Both the position numbers and the translations under genes were made by a program. From contig VGVY01000003.1 in NCBI GenBank assembly GCA_016873835.1, forward strand, positions 38,854 through 102,853: a stretch of 64,000 nt of DNA, read 5' to 3'. The notes below the pieces were generated by a model. The model did not search any database and was not told where the DNA came from. It saw nothing but the letters and a program-made list of their open reading frames with translations. Positions 55,989-64,000 of the stretch are shown one piece after another (positions within the stretch are counted from its first letter, which is position 1; each line of letters starts with the position of its first letter). The stretch is from Ignavibacteria bacterium. GTDB taxonomy: Bacteria; Bacteroidota; Ignavibacteria; Ignavibacteriales; Melioribacteraceae.

Positions 55989-56488
55989 GAAAAACTTTTA
56001 TGTTTATTTTGTTATTAGGAATCATTTCATATGCACAAGAAAAAAACAAACAAATGATTGATGAGAAATCAGGGAAATTAATTTTAATCGGCTATTGTGA
56101 TAGAACTGCTTTTGCTGATACTAACTATTCTTGGTGGTTTAACAGTGAGTACGATAACTATGAATATAATGCTTCAACTGTAGATTCACTAAAACATGAA
56201 TTATCCAATATTCTCATAAAAATTGTTATGGGTTCATGGTGCAGTGATAGCAGAAGGGAAGTCCCTCGTTTTTATAAATTGCTGGATGCTATAGAATATA
56301 ATTATAATAATTTTACATTGATTTCTACAGATAGAAAAAAGGAAAGTCCGGAAGGAAATATTTCAGAGTTAGAAATAAAATACGTTCCAACATTTATCGT
56401 ATATAGAAATGATAAAGAAATCGGAAGAATAATAGAAACGCCAAAAATTTCGTTAGAAAAAGATTTGCTAGATATAATAAGACAATAG
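55985..56488 (+). CDS. thioredoxin-fold protein with CxxS active site
   Basis: A 167-residue protein overlapping nadK by 4 bases. An N-terminal signal peptide (residues 4-17) points to the periplasm. The fold is thioredoxin-like, with Gly-Ser-Trp-Cys86-Ser-Asp-Ser89 in place of the Cys-x-x-Cys pair and a cis-Pro in Val-Pro-Thr-Phe. CxxS proteins cannot act as ordinary dithiol reductants and more often trap or isomerise disulfides. A second Cys (C38) is in the mature part but remote. The family is secure; the function is unknown. Confidence 0.8.
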   Translation: MRKTFMFILLLGIISYAQEKNKQMIDEKSGKLILIGYCDRTAFADTNYSWWFNSEYDNYEYNASTVDSLKHELSNILIKIVMGSWCSDSRREVPRFYKLLDAIEYNYNNFTLISTDRKKESPEGNISELEIKYVPTFIVYRNDKEIGRIIETPKISLEKDLLDIIRQ

Positions 56489-56516
56489 AAGGGCAGTAAG
56501 CCCTTCTAATTTAGTT
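56488..56516 (+). terminator. rho-independent terminator between convergent genes
   Basis: A 7-bp stem GAAGGGC (56488-56494) with GCCCTTC (56500-56506) and loop AGTAA, then TAATTTAGTTTTTT. The stem begins with the last base of the thioredoxin-like gene's stop codon, and the tail overlaps the kamA stop. Confidence 0.8.
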
Positions 56517-57701
56517 TTTTGAATTTTCAGATTGAACTACTTTTACCGATGATGCTTCTTTATAATTTTTCGGTTTTTTACTCGAACCATTTTTCTTATC
56601 ACTTACTTCTACTTTAATATTATTTAGGCCAAATTCAGGGTGCTTACCATTTCCGTTTGTATTAGTTGCTTCGTGATACACATAAACCTGATTTTTATAA
56701 TTCTGAAGAATAATACTATTCTCATCTTTATGAAGAACATATTGAGGCAAAATAGGAATCTTACCGCCGCCGCCTGGTGCATCAATAACAAAATGAGGAA
56801 TAGCCAACCCGCTTGTATGTCCGCGCAACTTAAACATTATTTCCAATCCTTTATCAATCGAGGTTCGAAAATAATTTGCTCCTCTTGTTTCGTCAGCCAT
56901 ATATAAGTAGTATGGTTTAACTCTAATCCTCAATAACTTATTAAACAATTCTTTCATCACATCTGCATCATCATTCACACCTTTCATAAGAACAGCTTGG
57001 TTTTGAACTGGACATCCGGCATTGGCAAGCATTTCGCATGCTTTTGTACTTTCTGGTGTTATTTCCCAAGGATGATTGAAATGTGTATTGATATAAATAG
57101 GGTGATATTTTTTAATTATCTCGCAAAGTTTTGGTGTTATTCTGTGTGGTAAAACACATGGCATCTTTGTACCAATGCGAATTATTTCAATGTGTGGTAT
57201 TTGTCTAATTCTTTTAAGAATTTTTTCCAGCATTGTATCGGTCAGCATTAAAGGATCACCGCCAGACATTATTACATCCCGAATTTCTTTATGATCTTCG
57301 AGATATTTAAATGCTGATTCAAGCTGCCTCATAGAAATTTTATCAGAGTTACCAACTTTTCTTTTTCTTGTACAAAAACGGCAATACATTCCACATTGAC
57401 TTGTAGTGAGAAAAAGAACTCTATCAGGATAGCGGTGAGTAATATTAGGCACCGGACTCATTGCATCTTCCTGAAGCGGATCTTCATAACCTTCCATATC
57501 TTCAAGTTCCTGAATATTCGGTACGCACTGCAGCCAGATTGGATCACCTGGATAACGAATCAAACTAAGATAATAAGGATTAATTCTAGCTTGAAAGAAT
57601 TCATCTAGCCCTTCAGCTACAGTTCTATCAAGTTTAAATTTATCAACTAATTGATCTACTGTGTGAATACTATCCCGGATCATTTGCTGCCAAAGTTCCA
57701 T
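56511..57701 (-). CDS. kamA: KamA-family radical SAM aminomutase, lysine 2,3-aminomutase type
   Basis: A 396-residue protein. The radical SAM cluster is C103-x3-C107-x2-C110. The PLP lysine is K314 in Ala-Pro-Gly-Gly-Gly-Gly-Lys. D270 and D307 are spaced exactly like the two Asp residues (293, 330) that hold the lysine side chain in Clostridium lysine 2,3-aminomutase, and K314 matches K337. Lysine to beta-lysine is therefore the expected reaction. Glutamate 2,3-aminomutases are reported to replace both Asp residues. The C-terminus ends in a Lys/Ser-rich tail of about 40 residues. It is last in a minus-strand operon after two ATP-grasp genes and a GNAT, an arrangement suggesting a beta-lysine product. 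Confidence 0.88.
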   Translation of the reverse strand: MELWQQMIRDSIHTVDQLVDKFKLDRTVAEGLDEFFQARINPYYLSLIRYPGDPIWLQCVPNIQELEDMEGYEDPLQEDAMSPVPNITHRYPDRVLFLTTSQCGMYCRFCTRKRKVGNSDKISMRQLESAFKYLEDHKEIRDVIMSGGDPLMLTDTMLEKILKRIRQIPHIEIIRIGTKMPCVLPHRITPKLCEIIKKYHPIYINTHFNHPWEITPESTKACEMLANAGCPVQNQAVLMKGVNDDADVMKELFNKLLRIRVKPYYLYMADETRGANYFRTSIDKGLEIMFKLRGHTSGLAIPHFVIDAPGGGGKIPILPQYVLHKDENSIILQNYKNQVYVYHEATNTNGNGKHPEFGLNNIKVEVSDKKNGSSKKPKNYKEASSVKVVQSENSKN

Positions 57702-57712
57702 GACTTGTCCCT

Positions 57713-58186
57713 TTATGTTTTTATGTATTTACCAAAGACTATTAAATCGTCATTGATTTTATAAAAATCTTTAATTTCTGCAACAATTGAATAATTATTT
57801 CTGAAATAAAAATTTCTAGTTGGAGCATAATTTTCTTTAGATGAAGTTTCTGCAAGAATCCACCTTCCATTATTCTCTTTAACGAAATTTTCTGCATGCT
57901 CAAGTAATTTTTTTCCAACTCCATTATTTTGTGAATTAGGGTCAACAACAATCCAATACATGTCAAATACTCCATCGGTGAGGGCTCTTTTACCAGTGCA
58001 ATGGTACCCACTGATTAATCCATTTTCTTCATAGATAAAGATGTTGTAATAACCATTCTGTTTATCACTGAGTGTATCATCAATTAATTCAACAGCAACT
58101 TTCTTTTCTTCATCAGAGAAGTTTTCTATGTTACTAATAATATTAATCAGTATTTCTCTATCGTCAGATTGCAATCTGCGTATCAT
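57713..58186 (-). CDS. GNAT-family N-acetyltransferase
   Basis: A 157-residue single-domain acetyltransferase. The acetyl-CoA pyrophosphate loop is Gln-Asn-Asn-Gly-Val-Gly-Lys-Lys-Leu, preceded by the Val-Val-Asp-Pro strand. Its start overlaps the preceding ATP-grasp stop by 23 bases, and kamA follows 11 bases after its stop, so all are in one operon. It is shorter than AblB, the beta-lysine acetyltransferase of methanogens (about 270 residues), so AblB identity is not supported, but acetylation of a beta-lysine product is possible. Confidence 0.85.
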   Translation of the reverse strand: MIRRLQSDDREILINIISNIENFSDEEKKVAVELIDDTLSDKQNGYYNIFIYEENGLISGYHCTGKRALTDGVFDMYWIVVDPNSQNNGVGKKLLEHAENFVKENNGRWILAETSSKENYAPTRNFYFRNNYSIVAEIKDFYKINDDLIVFGKYIKT

Positions 58187-59222
58187 ATTGCGCTCTATTT
58201 AAAGCAAAATTTAAAATCTTGTTAAGTAATTGTTCATAACTAATTCCGGCTGCATTTGCAGACCTTACAAATCCAGAATCAGGGGAGATATCCGGGTTCG
58301 GATTAATTTCTATTACATAAGGAACATTTTTTGTGCTCAACCGAATGTCAACTCTTGAATAGTCACGGCACTCAAGAGCATGGAAAGAAGTTAAAGCAAT
58401 TTTTTCAATTCTTTGTTTTAATTTTTTATCTAATGGAGCCGGGCATCTGCCAGCAGTATTTTTATAGTATATACTTTCTGGCGACCACTTAGCCTCATAC
58501 GTTATTATTTTTGGTAAGTCATTTGGGAGTCCATCAAAAATAATTTCAGAGATTGGAAGTATTTCATTACCAAGAATTGCCACATTTAATTCTCTACCAT
58601 CAATATATTCTTCGATTATCACACTCTGATTAAATGCATTGAATAAATAATTTAGCCTTTCTCTCAGACTCTCATAATTGTTTACAACAGAGTGCTCTGA
58701 AATACCAATGCTTGCATCTTCATTTGCAAGTTTTAAGATAACCGGGAACCTAAGATTAAATTTATTCTCTTTTGGAATTTTGTTAATATCTGCAATTACA
58801 TGCTTAGGGGTTCTTACACCATGCGAATGTAATATTTGTTTAGTTAGATCTTTACCAAGACAATTACCAAGGCAAGTGGAATTATTACCCGTGAATGGAA
58901 TGTTTAGCAAATCGTACAAACCAGCAAAGTAGCTCTCAAGGTTAGAGTTCCCTTCAACAGATTCAACAAAGTTTAGAATTGCATCAGGACTGTAATTAGT
59001 TATTTTTTTAATTGCATGCTGAATATTTCGATTGATTGCAAGAGAATCAACAGTATAATATTTCTTCTGTAATATTTTTTGAATATTATCAATCTGCTTC
59101 AGAAAATCTCGTTCAGATAAATCTACATCTTGATGTTCCTCTTGTATCTCTTTGCCAAGGTAGTTATTATAATATTTAATAGGCTCGTTATAACAGATTA
59201 ATATTTTTCGATCAAGCGTCAT
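58164..59222 (-). CDS. ATP-grasp ligase, D-Ala-D-Ala-ligase-like (second copy)
   Basis: A 352-residue protein. The ATG overlaps the upstream ATP-grasp stop by 4 bases (ATGA). The N-terminal domain precedes Asn-Ile-Pro-Phe-Thr-Gly-Asn. The ATP-grasp core has Phe-Pro-Val-Ile-Leu-Lys, Glu-Glu-Tyr-Ile-Asp-Gly-Arg-Glu, Arg-Val-Asp-Ile-Arg-Leu and the metal-site Glu-Ile-Asn-Pro-Asn-Pro-Asp. These enzymes form an amide between two amino acids through an acyl-phosphate. The end Asn-Pro-Asp-Ile-Ser-Pro-Asp-Ser-Gly-Phe differs from true Ddl (Asn-Thr-Xaa-Pro-Gly), so peptidoglycan D-Ala-D-Ala is unlikely. The substrate is unknown. Confidence 0.85.
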   Translation of the reverse strand: MTLDRKILICYNEPIKYYNNYLGKEIQEEHQDVDLSERDFLKQIDNIQKILQKKYYTVDSLAINRNIQHAIKKITNYSPDAILNFVESVEGNSNLESYFAGLYDLLNIPFTGNNSTCLGNCLGKDLTKQILHSHGVRTPKHVIADINKIPKENKFNLRFPVILKLANEDASIGISEHSVVNNYESLRERLNYLFNAFNQSVIIEEYIDGRELNVAILGNEILPISEIIFDGLPNDLPKIITYEAKWSPESIYYKNTAGRCPAPLDKKLKQRIEKIALTSFHALECRDYSRVDIRLSTKNVPYVIEINPNPDISPDSGFVRSANAAGISYEQLLNKILNFALNRAQYDTQIAI

Positions 59223-60295
59223 AATAAATTATATCTTTTAGCTGCAGTTACTAATACTCTATTTATAGTATCTTCATAAGTCATCCCAATTGCTCTAGCC
59301 GCCTTAGGAAAACATGAATTATCAATTGGATTTGGTAGCATGCCGGGCAATGGATTAATTTCAATAATATTTGGATTACCATCACTATCCAATCGAAGAT
59401 CGATACGACTCCAGTCTTTGCACCTTAATACTTTATAGGTTCTAAGAGCAATATCTTTAATCTTGTTTTCTAATTCTTGATCGATCTTAGCTGGGCAAGT
59501 AAAGATATTTAATGGATTATCGCGTGTATCCGCAATCCATTTAGCTTCGAATGAATAGATAGGGATTAAATCTTTGGGTAATTCATTAAAATTAATTTCA
59601 ACGATTGGAAGAATTGTTGTATCAGAATTATTGCCAATAATTGCAACAGTAAATTCGCGCCCTGGTAAAAACTCTTCTATTATAAAAGGCTGGTTGTAGG
59701 TTTCTAAATTTTCTTTTAATCGATTTTTAAGGTCCTCTAAATTAGTGATATAAGATGAATTAAAAATCCCTTTACCTGATCCTTCGGCAATTGGTTTCAT
59801 GATTACTGGGAATTTCAAGTTAAAGTTATCAATATCCTCCAAAGATTCTGCCAATTGAAATTTTGCGTTTGGGATATTGTGATAACTCAATACTTCTTTT
59901 GCTCTTGATTTATCAAGGCAAGTCGAAAGAGTAAGTGGATCAGAACCGGTGTAAGGAATATTTAACATATCTAGCATAGCTGGGATTTGAGATTCGCGAC
60001 TTATTCCGTTAATACACTCCGCTACATTGAAAACAATATCAGGTTTTGCAGTTTTAAATTTTTCAAATGCATTATCATTAGCTTCAATTAAAGAAACATT
60101 ATGAAATTTTTCTAAGGCATTCTTAATTGCATTGATGGTTTCGAAAGTGTCCCATTCAGCGTATTTGTCATTAAACGAATTATTCTTTTTGCTATCTGGA
60201 GGGTCTTGTGCGGATTCGAAAGAATCATCTTCTTCCGGTTTTACATTATATGTTAGAACAACTTTTAATTTTTTATTTGGTACAAAGGAACTAAT
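59219..60295 (-). CDS. ATP-grasp ligase, D-Ala-D-Ala-ligase-like (first copy), predicted ATT start
   Basis: This is a 358-residue protein with a predicted ATT start at 60293-60295. The frame is open from 60412, but no ATG, GTG or TTG occurs in it before the ATG at 59977, which would delete the first 106 residues. Those residues are conserved family sequence: Lys-Val-Val-Leu-Thr-Tyr-Asn, then Tyr-Ala-Glu-Trp-Asp-Thr, then Pro-Asp-Ile-Val-Phe-Asn-Val-Ala-Glu. AAGGA lies 7 bases before the ATT. The core has Ile-Pro-Tyr-Thr-Gly-Ser-Asp-Pro, Glu-Glu-Phe-Leu-Pro-Gly-Arg-Glu and Glu-Ile-Asn-Pro-Leu-Pro-Gly. It is a paralogue of the next gene. Confidence 0.75.
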   Translation of the reverse strand: MSSFVPNKKLKVVLTYNVKPEEDDSFESAQDPPDSKKNNSFNDKYAEWDTFETINAIKNALEKFHNVSLIEANDNAFEKFKTAKPDIVFNVAECINGISRESQIPAMLDMLNIPYTGSDPLTLSTCLDKSRAKEVLSYHNIPNAKFQLAESLEDIDNFNLKFPVIMKPIAEGSGKGIFNSSYITNLEDLKNRLKENLETYNQPFIIEEFLPGREFTVAIIGNNSDTTILPIVEINFNELPKDLIPIYSFEAKWIADTRDNPLNIFTCPAKIDQELENKIKDIALRTYKVLRCKDWSRIDLRLDSDGNPNIIEINPLPGMLPNPIDNSCFPKAARAIGMTYEDTINRVLVTAAKRYNLL

Positions 60296-60323
60296 AAAGA
60301 ATTCCTTCCAAATTTTTGTTACT

Positions 60324-60351
60324 AATATAACTATTAATTTTTTTTTTGCAA
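60324..60351 (-). promoter_or_regulatory. candidate promoter for the ATP-grasp/GNAT/kamA operon
   Basis: On the minus strand TTGCAA (60351-60346) and TATATT (60329-60324) are separated by 16 bases, about 28 bases ahead of the predicted ATT start. The region is very AT-rich, so a chance match is possible. recG ends 123 bases upstream, so read-through from recG is the alternative. Confidence 0.3.
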
Positions 60352-60418
60352 GAAATTTGATAAAAAATTTTTCAAATAGAAAATCCGAGTGAGAGAAAAA
60401 AAATTCACAAAGTCAAGT

Positions 60419-62596
60419 CTAACCGATCTTCGAGAGTTGAATGTGGTTTGAATAATTTTCTTTTAGAATTGTTTTGATCAAAGAATTTTTTTGTTCGCGA
60501 AGAAATGGATCATCAGAAATAATTTTAAATGCTGAGTCGCGTGCATCTGTTACAATTTTATAATCATCAATCAAGCTGGCAAATTTTAATTCTGGAATAC
60601 CACTTTGTTTTGTACCAAATATATCTCCTGGACCGCGCAACTTAAAATCAATTTCAGACAAATCAAATCCATTAGAAAATTGCAGCATGGCATTTAATCT
60701 TATAATAGATTTGTTTCTTTCAATTTGTTCTTGTGATAGATATTCAAAGTTGTAATTAAATTGATTTGATTTAATTGCAAGAGCATCTTTTGTGATTAAT
60801 ATGCAGTATGCTTGCTTAATACCCCTACCAACTCTTCCTCGTAATTGGTGAAGTTGAGATAATCCGAATCTATAAGCATCATTAATAACTATAATGTTTG
60901 CATCTGGGATATCAATTCCCACTTCAATTACAGTTGTTGAAATGAGGACATGATACTTTTTATTAGCAAAATCTAACATAACTTGTTCTTTTTCTTGCCA
61001 ATTCATTTTTCCGTGAATCAAACCAACATTCAACACGTTTAAATAATTGTTTTTCAATTCCTTATAGTATGTTTCAGCAGCTTTCAAATCAAGTTTATCT
61101 GAATCTTCAACTAATGGGTAAATCAAAAAGGTTTGGTTATTTTCTTTTGATTTATCAATTATGAATTTGTAAACATCGAGTAATTTATTTTCACCTCTTA
61201 TATATGTTTTAATTTGCTTTCGATTAGCTGGCATTTCATCAATTATTGATAAATCCAGGTCGCCATATAAGGTCATCGTTAGTGTACGCGGTATTGGAGT
61301 TGCCGTCATAATTAATACATCTGGGCATAAGCCTTTGCTGATTAAGGCTGATCTTTGTACTACACCAAATCTATGCTGCTCATCTATAATAATCAGTCCT
61401 AAATTTTTATACTCAACGTTTTCTTCAATCAAGGCATGAGTGCCAATTATTATTTGAGCTTTTCCACTTTTTATATCAGATAAATTTTGATCTTTTAAAG
61501 ATTTTTTCTGACCTCCAATAAGTAATGTAATATGAATGCTAAATTTTTGTAATAGAATTGCAAAATTTTTAAAGTGCTGATCAGCTAATATTTCAGTTGG
61601 CACCATAAATACTGATTGATACCCACTACTAACAACAATGAGCATTGTTATTAATGCAACAATAGTTTTTCCGCTGCCGACATCACCTTGTAAAAGCCGG
61701 TGCATTGGTTTATCACTTTCTAAATCTTTACGAATTTCGCTTAATACATTTACTTGGGATTTTGTCAATTGATACGGCAATGAATTTAAAAACTCTTTTA
61801 AAAATACTGATGGAGTTTGATAGTAATGATTTCTATTCTCATTTTTTACTAGCGTCTTCCTAAGGGCAACTAAACATTCAACATAGAATAACTCTTCGTA
61901 TTTCATTCGGTGTTGAGCGTTATGTAGTAAATCATGATTCTGTGGAAAATGCAAGTTCTGGATTGTCGTTTTAATATCAAGCAGATTCTTTTCTTTAATT
62001 AGGAATTCTGGAAGAGTTTCATTTAACTCATCTGAAAAGTTATCAACTGCCTGATGAATTATTTTTCTTAGACTGAAATCTCCGATGTTTGTTAATCGCA
62101 GTTCTTTTGGCAGTCGATAAAAAGGAATAATTTTACCGGTGTTTATAAACTCCTTGGATTCTATTTCTGCAAGTTTGTCAAAATCTGGATGTGCAAATTG
62201 CAAATGTTCATATTTTGTTATAACTGGTTTTGAAGATATAGCATATATCTCACCGGTATTAAAAATATCTTTGAAAAACTTTATCCCTTGAAACCAAATA
62301 CATTCAAAAAATCCAGATTTATCTTTAAACTTTACTTTAAGAAGTTGTTTTTTACCATATCTAATAAATTGTTTTGAAACAACTTCTCCTATGATAGTCA
62401 CTTCTCCATCATAACCATTACGAATTAATTGATAGACTTTTACTGTATTTAATATTGTTGTTCTATCTAAATATTTTGTTGGGAAGTAGTACAATAAATC
62501 TTCAATAGTATTAATTCCTATTTGAGCGAAAGATTCGGCTCTTTTAGGCCCAACCGATTTTAAATACTGAACAGACTTTGAAAGATTATCCGTCAT
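60419..62596 (-). CDS. recG: ATP-dependent DNA helicase RecG
   Basis: A 725-residue protein of normal length. RecG remodels stalled replication forks and Holliday junctions. The N-terminal wedge/OB domain runs to about 250. The helicase core has Walker A Gly-Asp-Val-Gly-Ser-Gly-Lys-Thr, the DExH box Asp-Glu-Gln-His-Arg-Phe-Gly-Val, motif III Thr-Ala-Thr-Pro-Ile-Pro-Arg and motif VI Gln-Leu-Arg-Gly-Arg-Val-Gly-Arg-Gly. It lies 59 bases after gpsA on the same strand, so plsY-gpsA-recG are probably co-transcribed. Confidence 0.96.
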   Translation of the reverse strand: MTDNLSKSVQYLKSVGPKRAESFAQIGINTIEDLLYYFPTKYLDRTTILNTVKVYQLIRNGYDGEVTIIGEVVSKQFIRYGKKQLLKVKFKDKSGFFECIWFQGIKFFKDIFNTGEIYAISSKPVITKYEHLQFAHPDFDKLAEIESKEFINTGKIIPFYRLPKELRLTNIGDFSLRKIIHQAVDNFSDELNETLPEFLIKEKNLLDIKTTIQNLHFPQNHDLLHNAQHRMKYEELFYVECLVALRKTLVKNENRNHYYQTPSVFLKEFLNSLPYQLTKSQVNVLSEIRKDLESDKPMHRLLQGDVGSGKTIVALITMLIVVSSGYQSVFMVPTEILADQHFKNFAILLQKFSIHITLLIGGQKKSLKDQNLSDIKSGKAQIIIGTHALIEENVEYKNLGLIIIDEQHRFGVVQRSALISKGLCPDVLIMTATPIPRTLTMTLYGDLDLSIIDEMPANRKQIKTYIRGENKLLDVYKFIIDKSKENNQTFLIYPLVEDSDKLDLKAAETYYKELKNNYLNVLNVGLIHGKMNWQEKEQVMLDFANKKYHVLISTTVIEVGIDIPDANIIVINDAYRFGLSQLHQLRGRVGRGIKQAYCILITKDALAIKSNQFNYNFEYLSQEQIERNKSIIRLNAMLQFSNGFDLSEIDFKLRGPGDIFGTKQSGIPELKFASLIDDYKIVTDARDSAFKIISDDPFLREQKNSLIKTILKENYSNHIQLSKIG

Positions 62597-62655
62597 AAAG
62601 TAAATGATAAGTTATATTAAAATATAAAGAAAAATTAAGAAGTGAAGTAGTTGAA

Positions 62656-63654
62656 TTAATCTTCAGGCTTCATTTCACGAGTCATTAATTCGTAAGTAAC
62701 CTTGATGGGATCTCTTTCCTCAAATAGTATTTTATATACTGCATTACAAATCGGCATTTGAATTTTATATTTTTGTCCAAGCTGATAAACAGACCGGCTT
62801 GTTTCCACTCCTTCTGCAACCATTTCCATTGAATTCAAAATATCCTTTAACTTTCTACCTTTTCCAATTTGCTCGCCAACAAATCTATTTCTACTATGTT
62901 TGCTCATACAAGTTACAATCAGATCTCCCATTCCAGACAAACCGGAGAAAGTTTCAGGCTTTGCCCCTAATGCAATCCCAAGTCTAGATATTTCTACAAT
63001 TCCTCGTGTCATGATTGCGGCTTTTGTATTATCACCAAATTTTGCACCATCAATTATTCCGGCTCCAATTGCGATTACATTTTTTAATGCACCTCCATAT
63101 TCAACACCGAGTAAATCAGTTGAATAATAAACGCGGAAGTAAGAAGTTATGAATGCAGACTGAATTTGTTTTGCTGTAAATTCATCTGTAGATGCAGCGA
63201 CAATTGCAGTGGGGACTTTTCGAGATACTTCCTCTGCATGACTTGGACCAGATAAAACACCAATTTGTGAAGGTGAGATATTTTTGATTTCATCTTGAAT
63301 AATTTGTGAGACAGTGAGGATTGTGTTTTTCTCTATTCCTTTTGCTACACTAACAAAAGTAGTATCAAGGTAATCATATCGTTTAACATATTTCAAAATG
63401 TCACGAATAAATTGCGAAGGGACCGCCAATACTATCATATGTTTATCAGTACAGCTTTCTTGAAGTGAATGTGTAATAGTTATTTCTTTAGGAATTTTAA
63501 CGTTGGGAAGGTATACTTTATTTTCTCGATTTTTAAAAAGAGCTTTAGCATAGCTCTTTTTGTATTCCCATAAAGTTATATCATGGCCATTGTGATAGAG
63601 TAAAATCGCTAAAGTAGTTCCCCATCCACCGGCACCTAGGACAGATATCCTCAT
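62656..63654 (-). CDS. gpsA: glycerol-3-phosphate dehydrogenase (NAD(P)+)
   Basis: A 332-residue protein. It reduces dihydroxyacetone phosphate to sn-glycerol-3-phosphate, the backbone for phospholipids. The NAD-binding Gly-Ala-Gly-Gly-Trp-Gly-Thr-Thr is at the N-terminus, and the catalytic-domain segment Glu-Tyr-Gly-Gly-Ala-Leu-Lys-Asn with its catalytic Lys is near residue 190. It lies 4 bases after plsY, whose product uses the same metabolite, so the pair is functionally matched. Confidence 0.96.
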   Translation of the reverse strand: MRISVLGAGGWGTTLAILLYHNGHDITLWEYKKSYAKALFKNRENKVYLPNVKIPKEITITHSLQESCTDKHMIVLAVPSQFIRDILKYVKRYDYLDTTFVSVAKGIEKNTILTVSQIIQDEIKNISPSQIGVLSGPSHAEEVSRKVPTAIVAASTDEFTAKQIQSAFITSYFRVYYSTDLLGVEYGGALKNVIAIGAGIIDGAKFGDNTKAAIMTRGIVEISRLGIALGAKPETFSGLSGMGDLIVTCMSKHSRNRFVGEQIGKGRKLKDILNSMEMVAEGVETSRSVYQLGQKYKIQMPICNAVYKILFEERDPIKVTYELMTREMKPED

Positions 63655-63658
63655 ATTG

Positions 63659-64000
63659 CTATTTCTTTTTTATGAATGATATCTTGCTTTCATTTCCTTT
63701 GATAAGTCGATCAATATTCTTACGATGAGTATAAATTACTAAAACAGCTAATCCAATTACGAATGGTAAAATAGTCTGATATCCAGGAATTTCAACACCA
63801 AAAAGATTTTCTCGGATAAATAAAATAACCGGAACTGATACAGCAGCCATTAGAGAGCCAAGAGAAATATATCTAGAAAATGTTACCGTTACTGAAAATA
63901 CTAATAAGGCAAGGAGCATATCAATTGTAATTAGGGTAATTAAAAATCCAAGTGCAGTTGCAATTCCTTTACCTCCTCTAAAGCCCGCAAAAACTGTCCA
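63659..64000 (-). CDS. plsY: glycerol-3-phosphate acyltransferase PlsY (partial, N-terminus outside window)
   Basis: The last 113 residues of a polytopic membrane protein; the frame is open to base 64000, and the start lies beyond. The visible N-terminal piece contains Phe-Arg-Gly-Gly-Lys-Gly-Ile-Ala-Thr-Ala-Leu-Gly, a catalytic loop of PlsY, which transfers an acyl group from acyl-phosphate to glycerol-3-phosphate. Three hydrophobic segments follow, then a loop with His-Arg-Lys-Asn-Ile, also family-typical. An internal ATG at 63919 is not the true start. gpsA is 4 bases downstream. Confidence 0.95.
   Translation of the reverse strand, partial: WTVFAGFRGGKGIATALGFLITLITIDMLLALLVFSVTVTFSRYISLGSLMAAVSVPVILFIRENLFGVEIPGYQTILPFVIGLAVLVIYTHRKNIDRLIKGNESKISFIKKK

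Noticed and set aside
59219..59977. Shorter version of the first ATP-grasp gene from ATG 59977
   Set aside because: It drops 106 residues of conserved N-terminal domain that continue in frame upstream.
60132..60392. 86-codon plus-strand reading frame
   Set aside because: It lies opposite the N-terminal domain of the first ATP-grasp gene, which is conserved.

Overview
The window is a gene-dense, AT-rich bacterial chromosome segment with no phage, plasmid or CRISPR signature. The best fit is the Bacteroidota/Chlorobiota side of the tree, most likely class Ignavibacteria. This is an inference from three things: a secreted protein with a type IX secretion C-terminal domain and the calcium-loop style seen in that class, many signal peptides and outer-membrane barrels, and weak Shine-Dalgarno use with several TTG/GTG starts. 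It cannot be proved without a database search.

Layout. 1-6.4 kb: end of a secreted protein, an exported DsrE-like protein, a HEAT-repeat protein, a PagL-like lipid A deacylase homologue, a secreted S9 peptidase with an extra C-terminal domain, and a GMC oxidoreductase. 6.4-6.7 kb: initiator tRNA-Met beside a decayed tRNA copy. 6.8-14.5 kb: recN, an outer-membrane protein, hemW, a T9SS cargo protein and a SIMPL protein. 14.5-15.0 kb: a four-helix-bundle (23S rRNA IVP type) gene bracketed by imperfect inverted repeats. 15.1-23.9 kb: a translation/RNA operon, rimP-nusA-infB-rbfA-truB-ribF-rpsO-pnp. 24-34.9 kb: a tightly packed run with dus, RNase G/E, transaldolase, gcvT, comB, ftsK, lolA, a flippase-like membrane protein, a barrel and uppP. 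34.9-44.7 kb: cyclophilin lipoprotein, an NSS-family amino-acid transporter with its 39-residue small subunit, holA, an ECF sigma factor with a candidate anti-sigma, L31, rsmB, a RodZ-like protein and ligA. 44.7-56.5 kb: STAS protein, HAD phosphatase, a PgpH-type HD phosphodiesterase, xerD, then an envelope block (propeller lipoprotein, MsbA-like exporter, O-antigen-ligase-like protein with an inserted propeller, WaaE-like glycosyltransferase), nadK and a thioredoxin-fold protein. 56.5-64 kb, minus strand: plsY-gpsA-recG, followed by two ATP-grasp ligases, a GNAT acetyltransferase and a lysine 2,3-aminomutase (KamA).

Most of the window is housekeeping. The strongest candidate for an undescribed system is the minus-strand cassette at 56511-60295. 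A lysine-type aminomutase, a small acetyltransferase and two paralogous D-Ala-D-Ala-ligase-like enzymes are translationally overlapped, which suggests a beta-lysine-containing small molecule or dipeptide pathway. The first ATP-grasp gene has no ATG, GTG or TTG start; its intact N-terminal domain is only recovered by an ATT start behind a good ribosome binding site. Other notable items are the propeller inserted in the O-antigen-ligase-like protein, the inverted-repeat-flanked four-helix-bundle cassette, and the transition-rich tRNA pseudogene.
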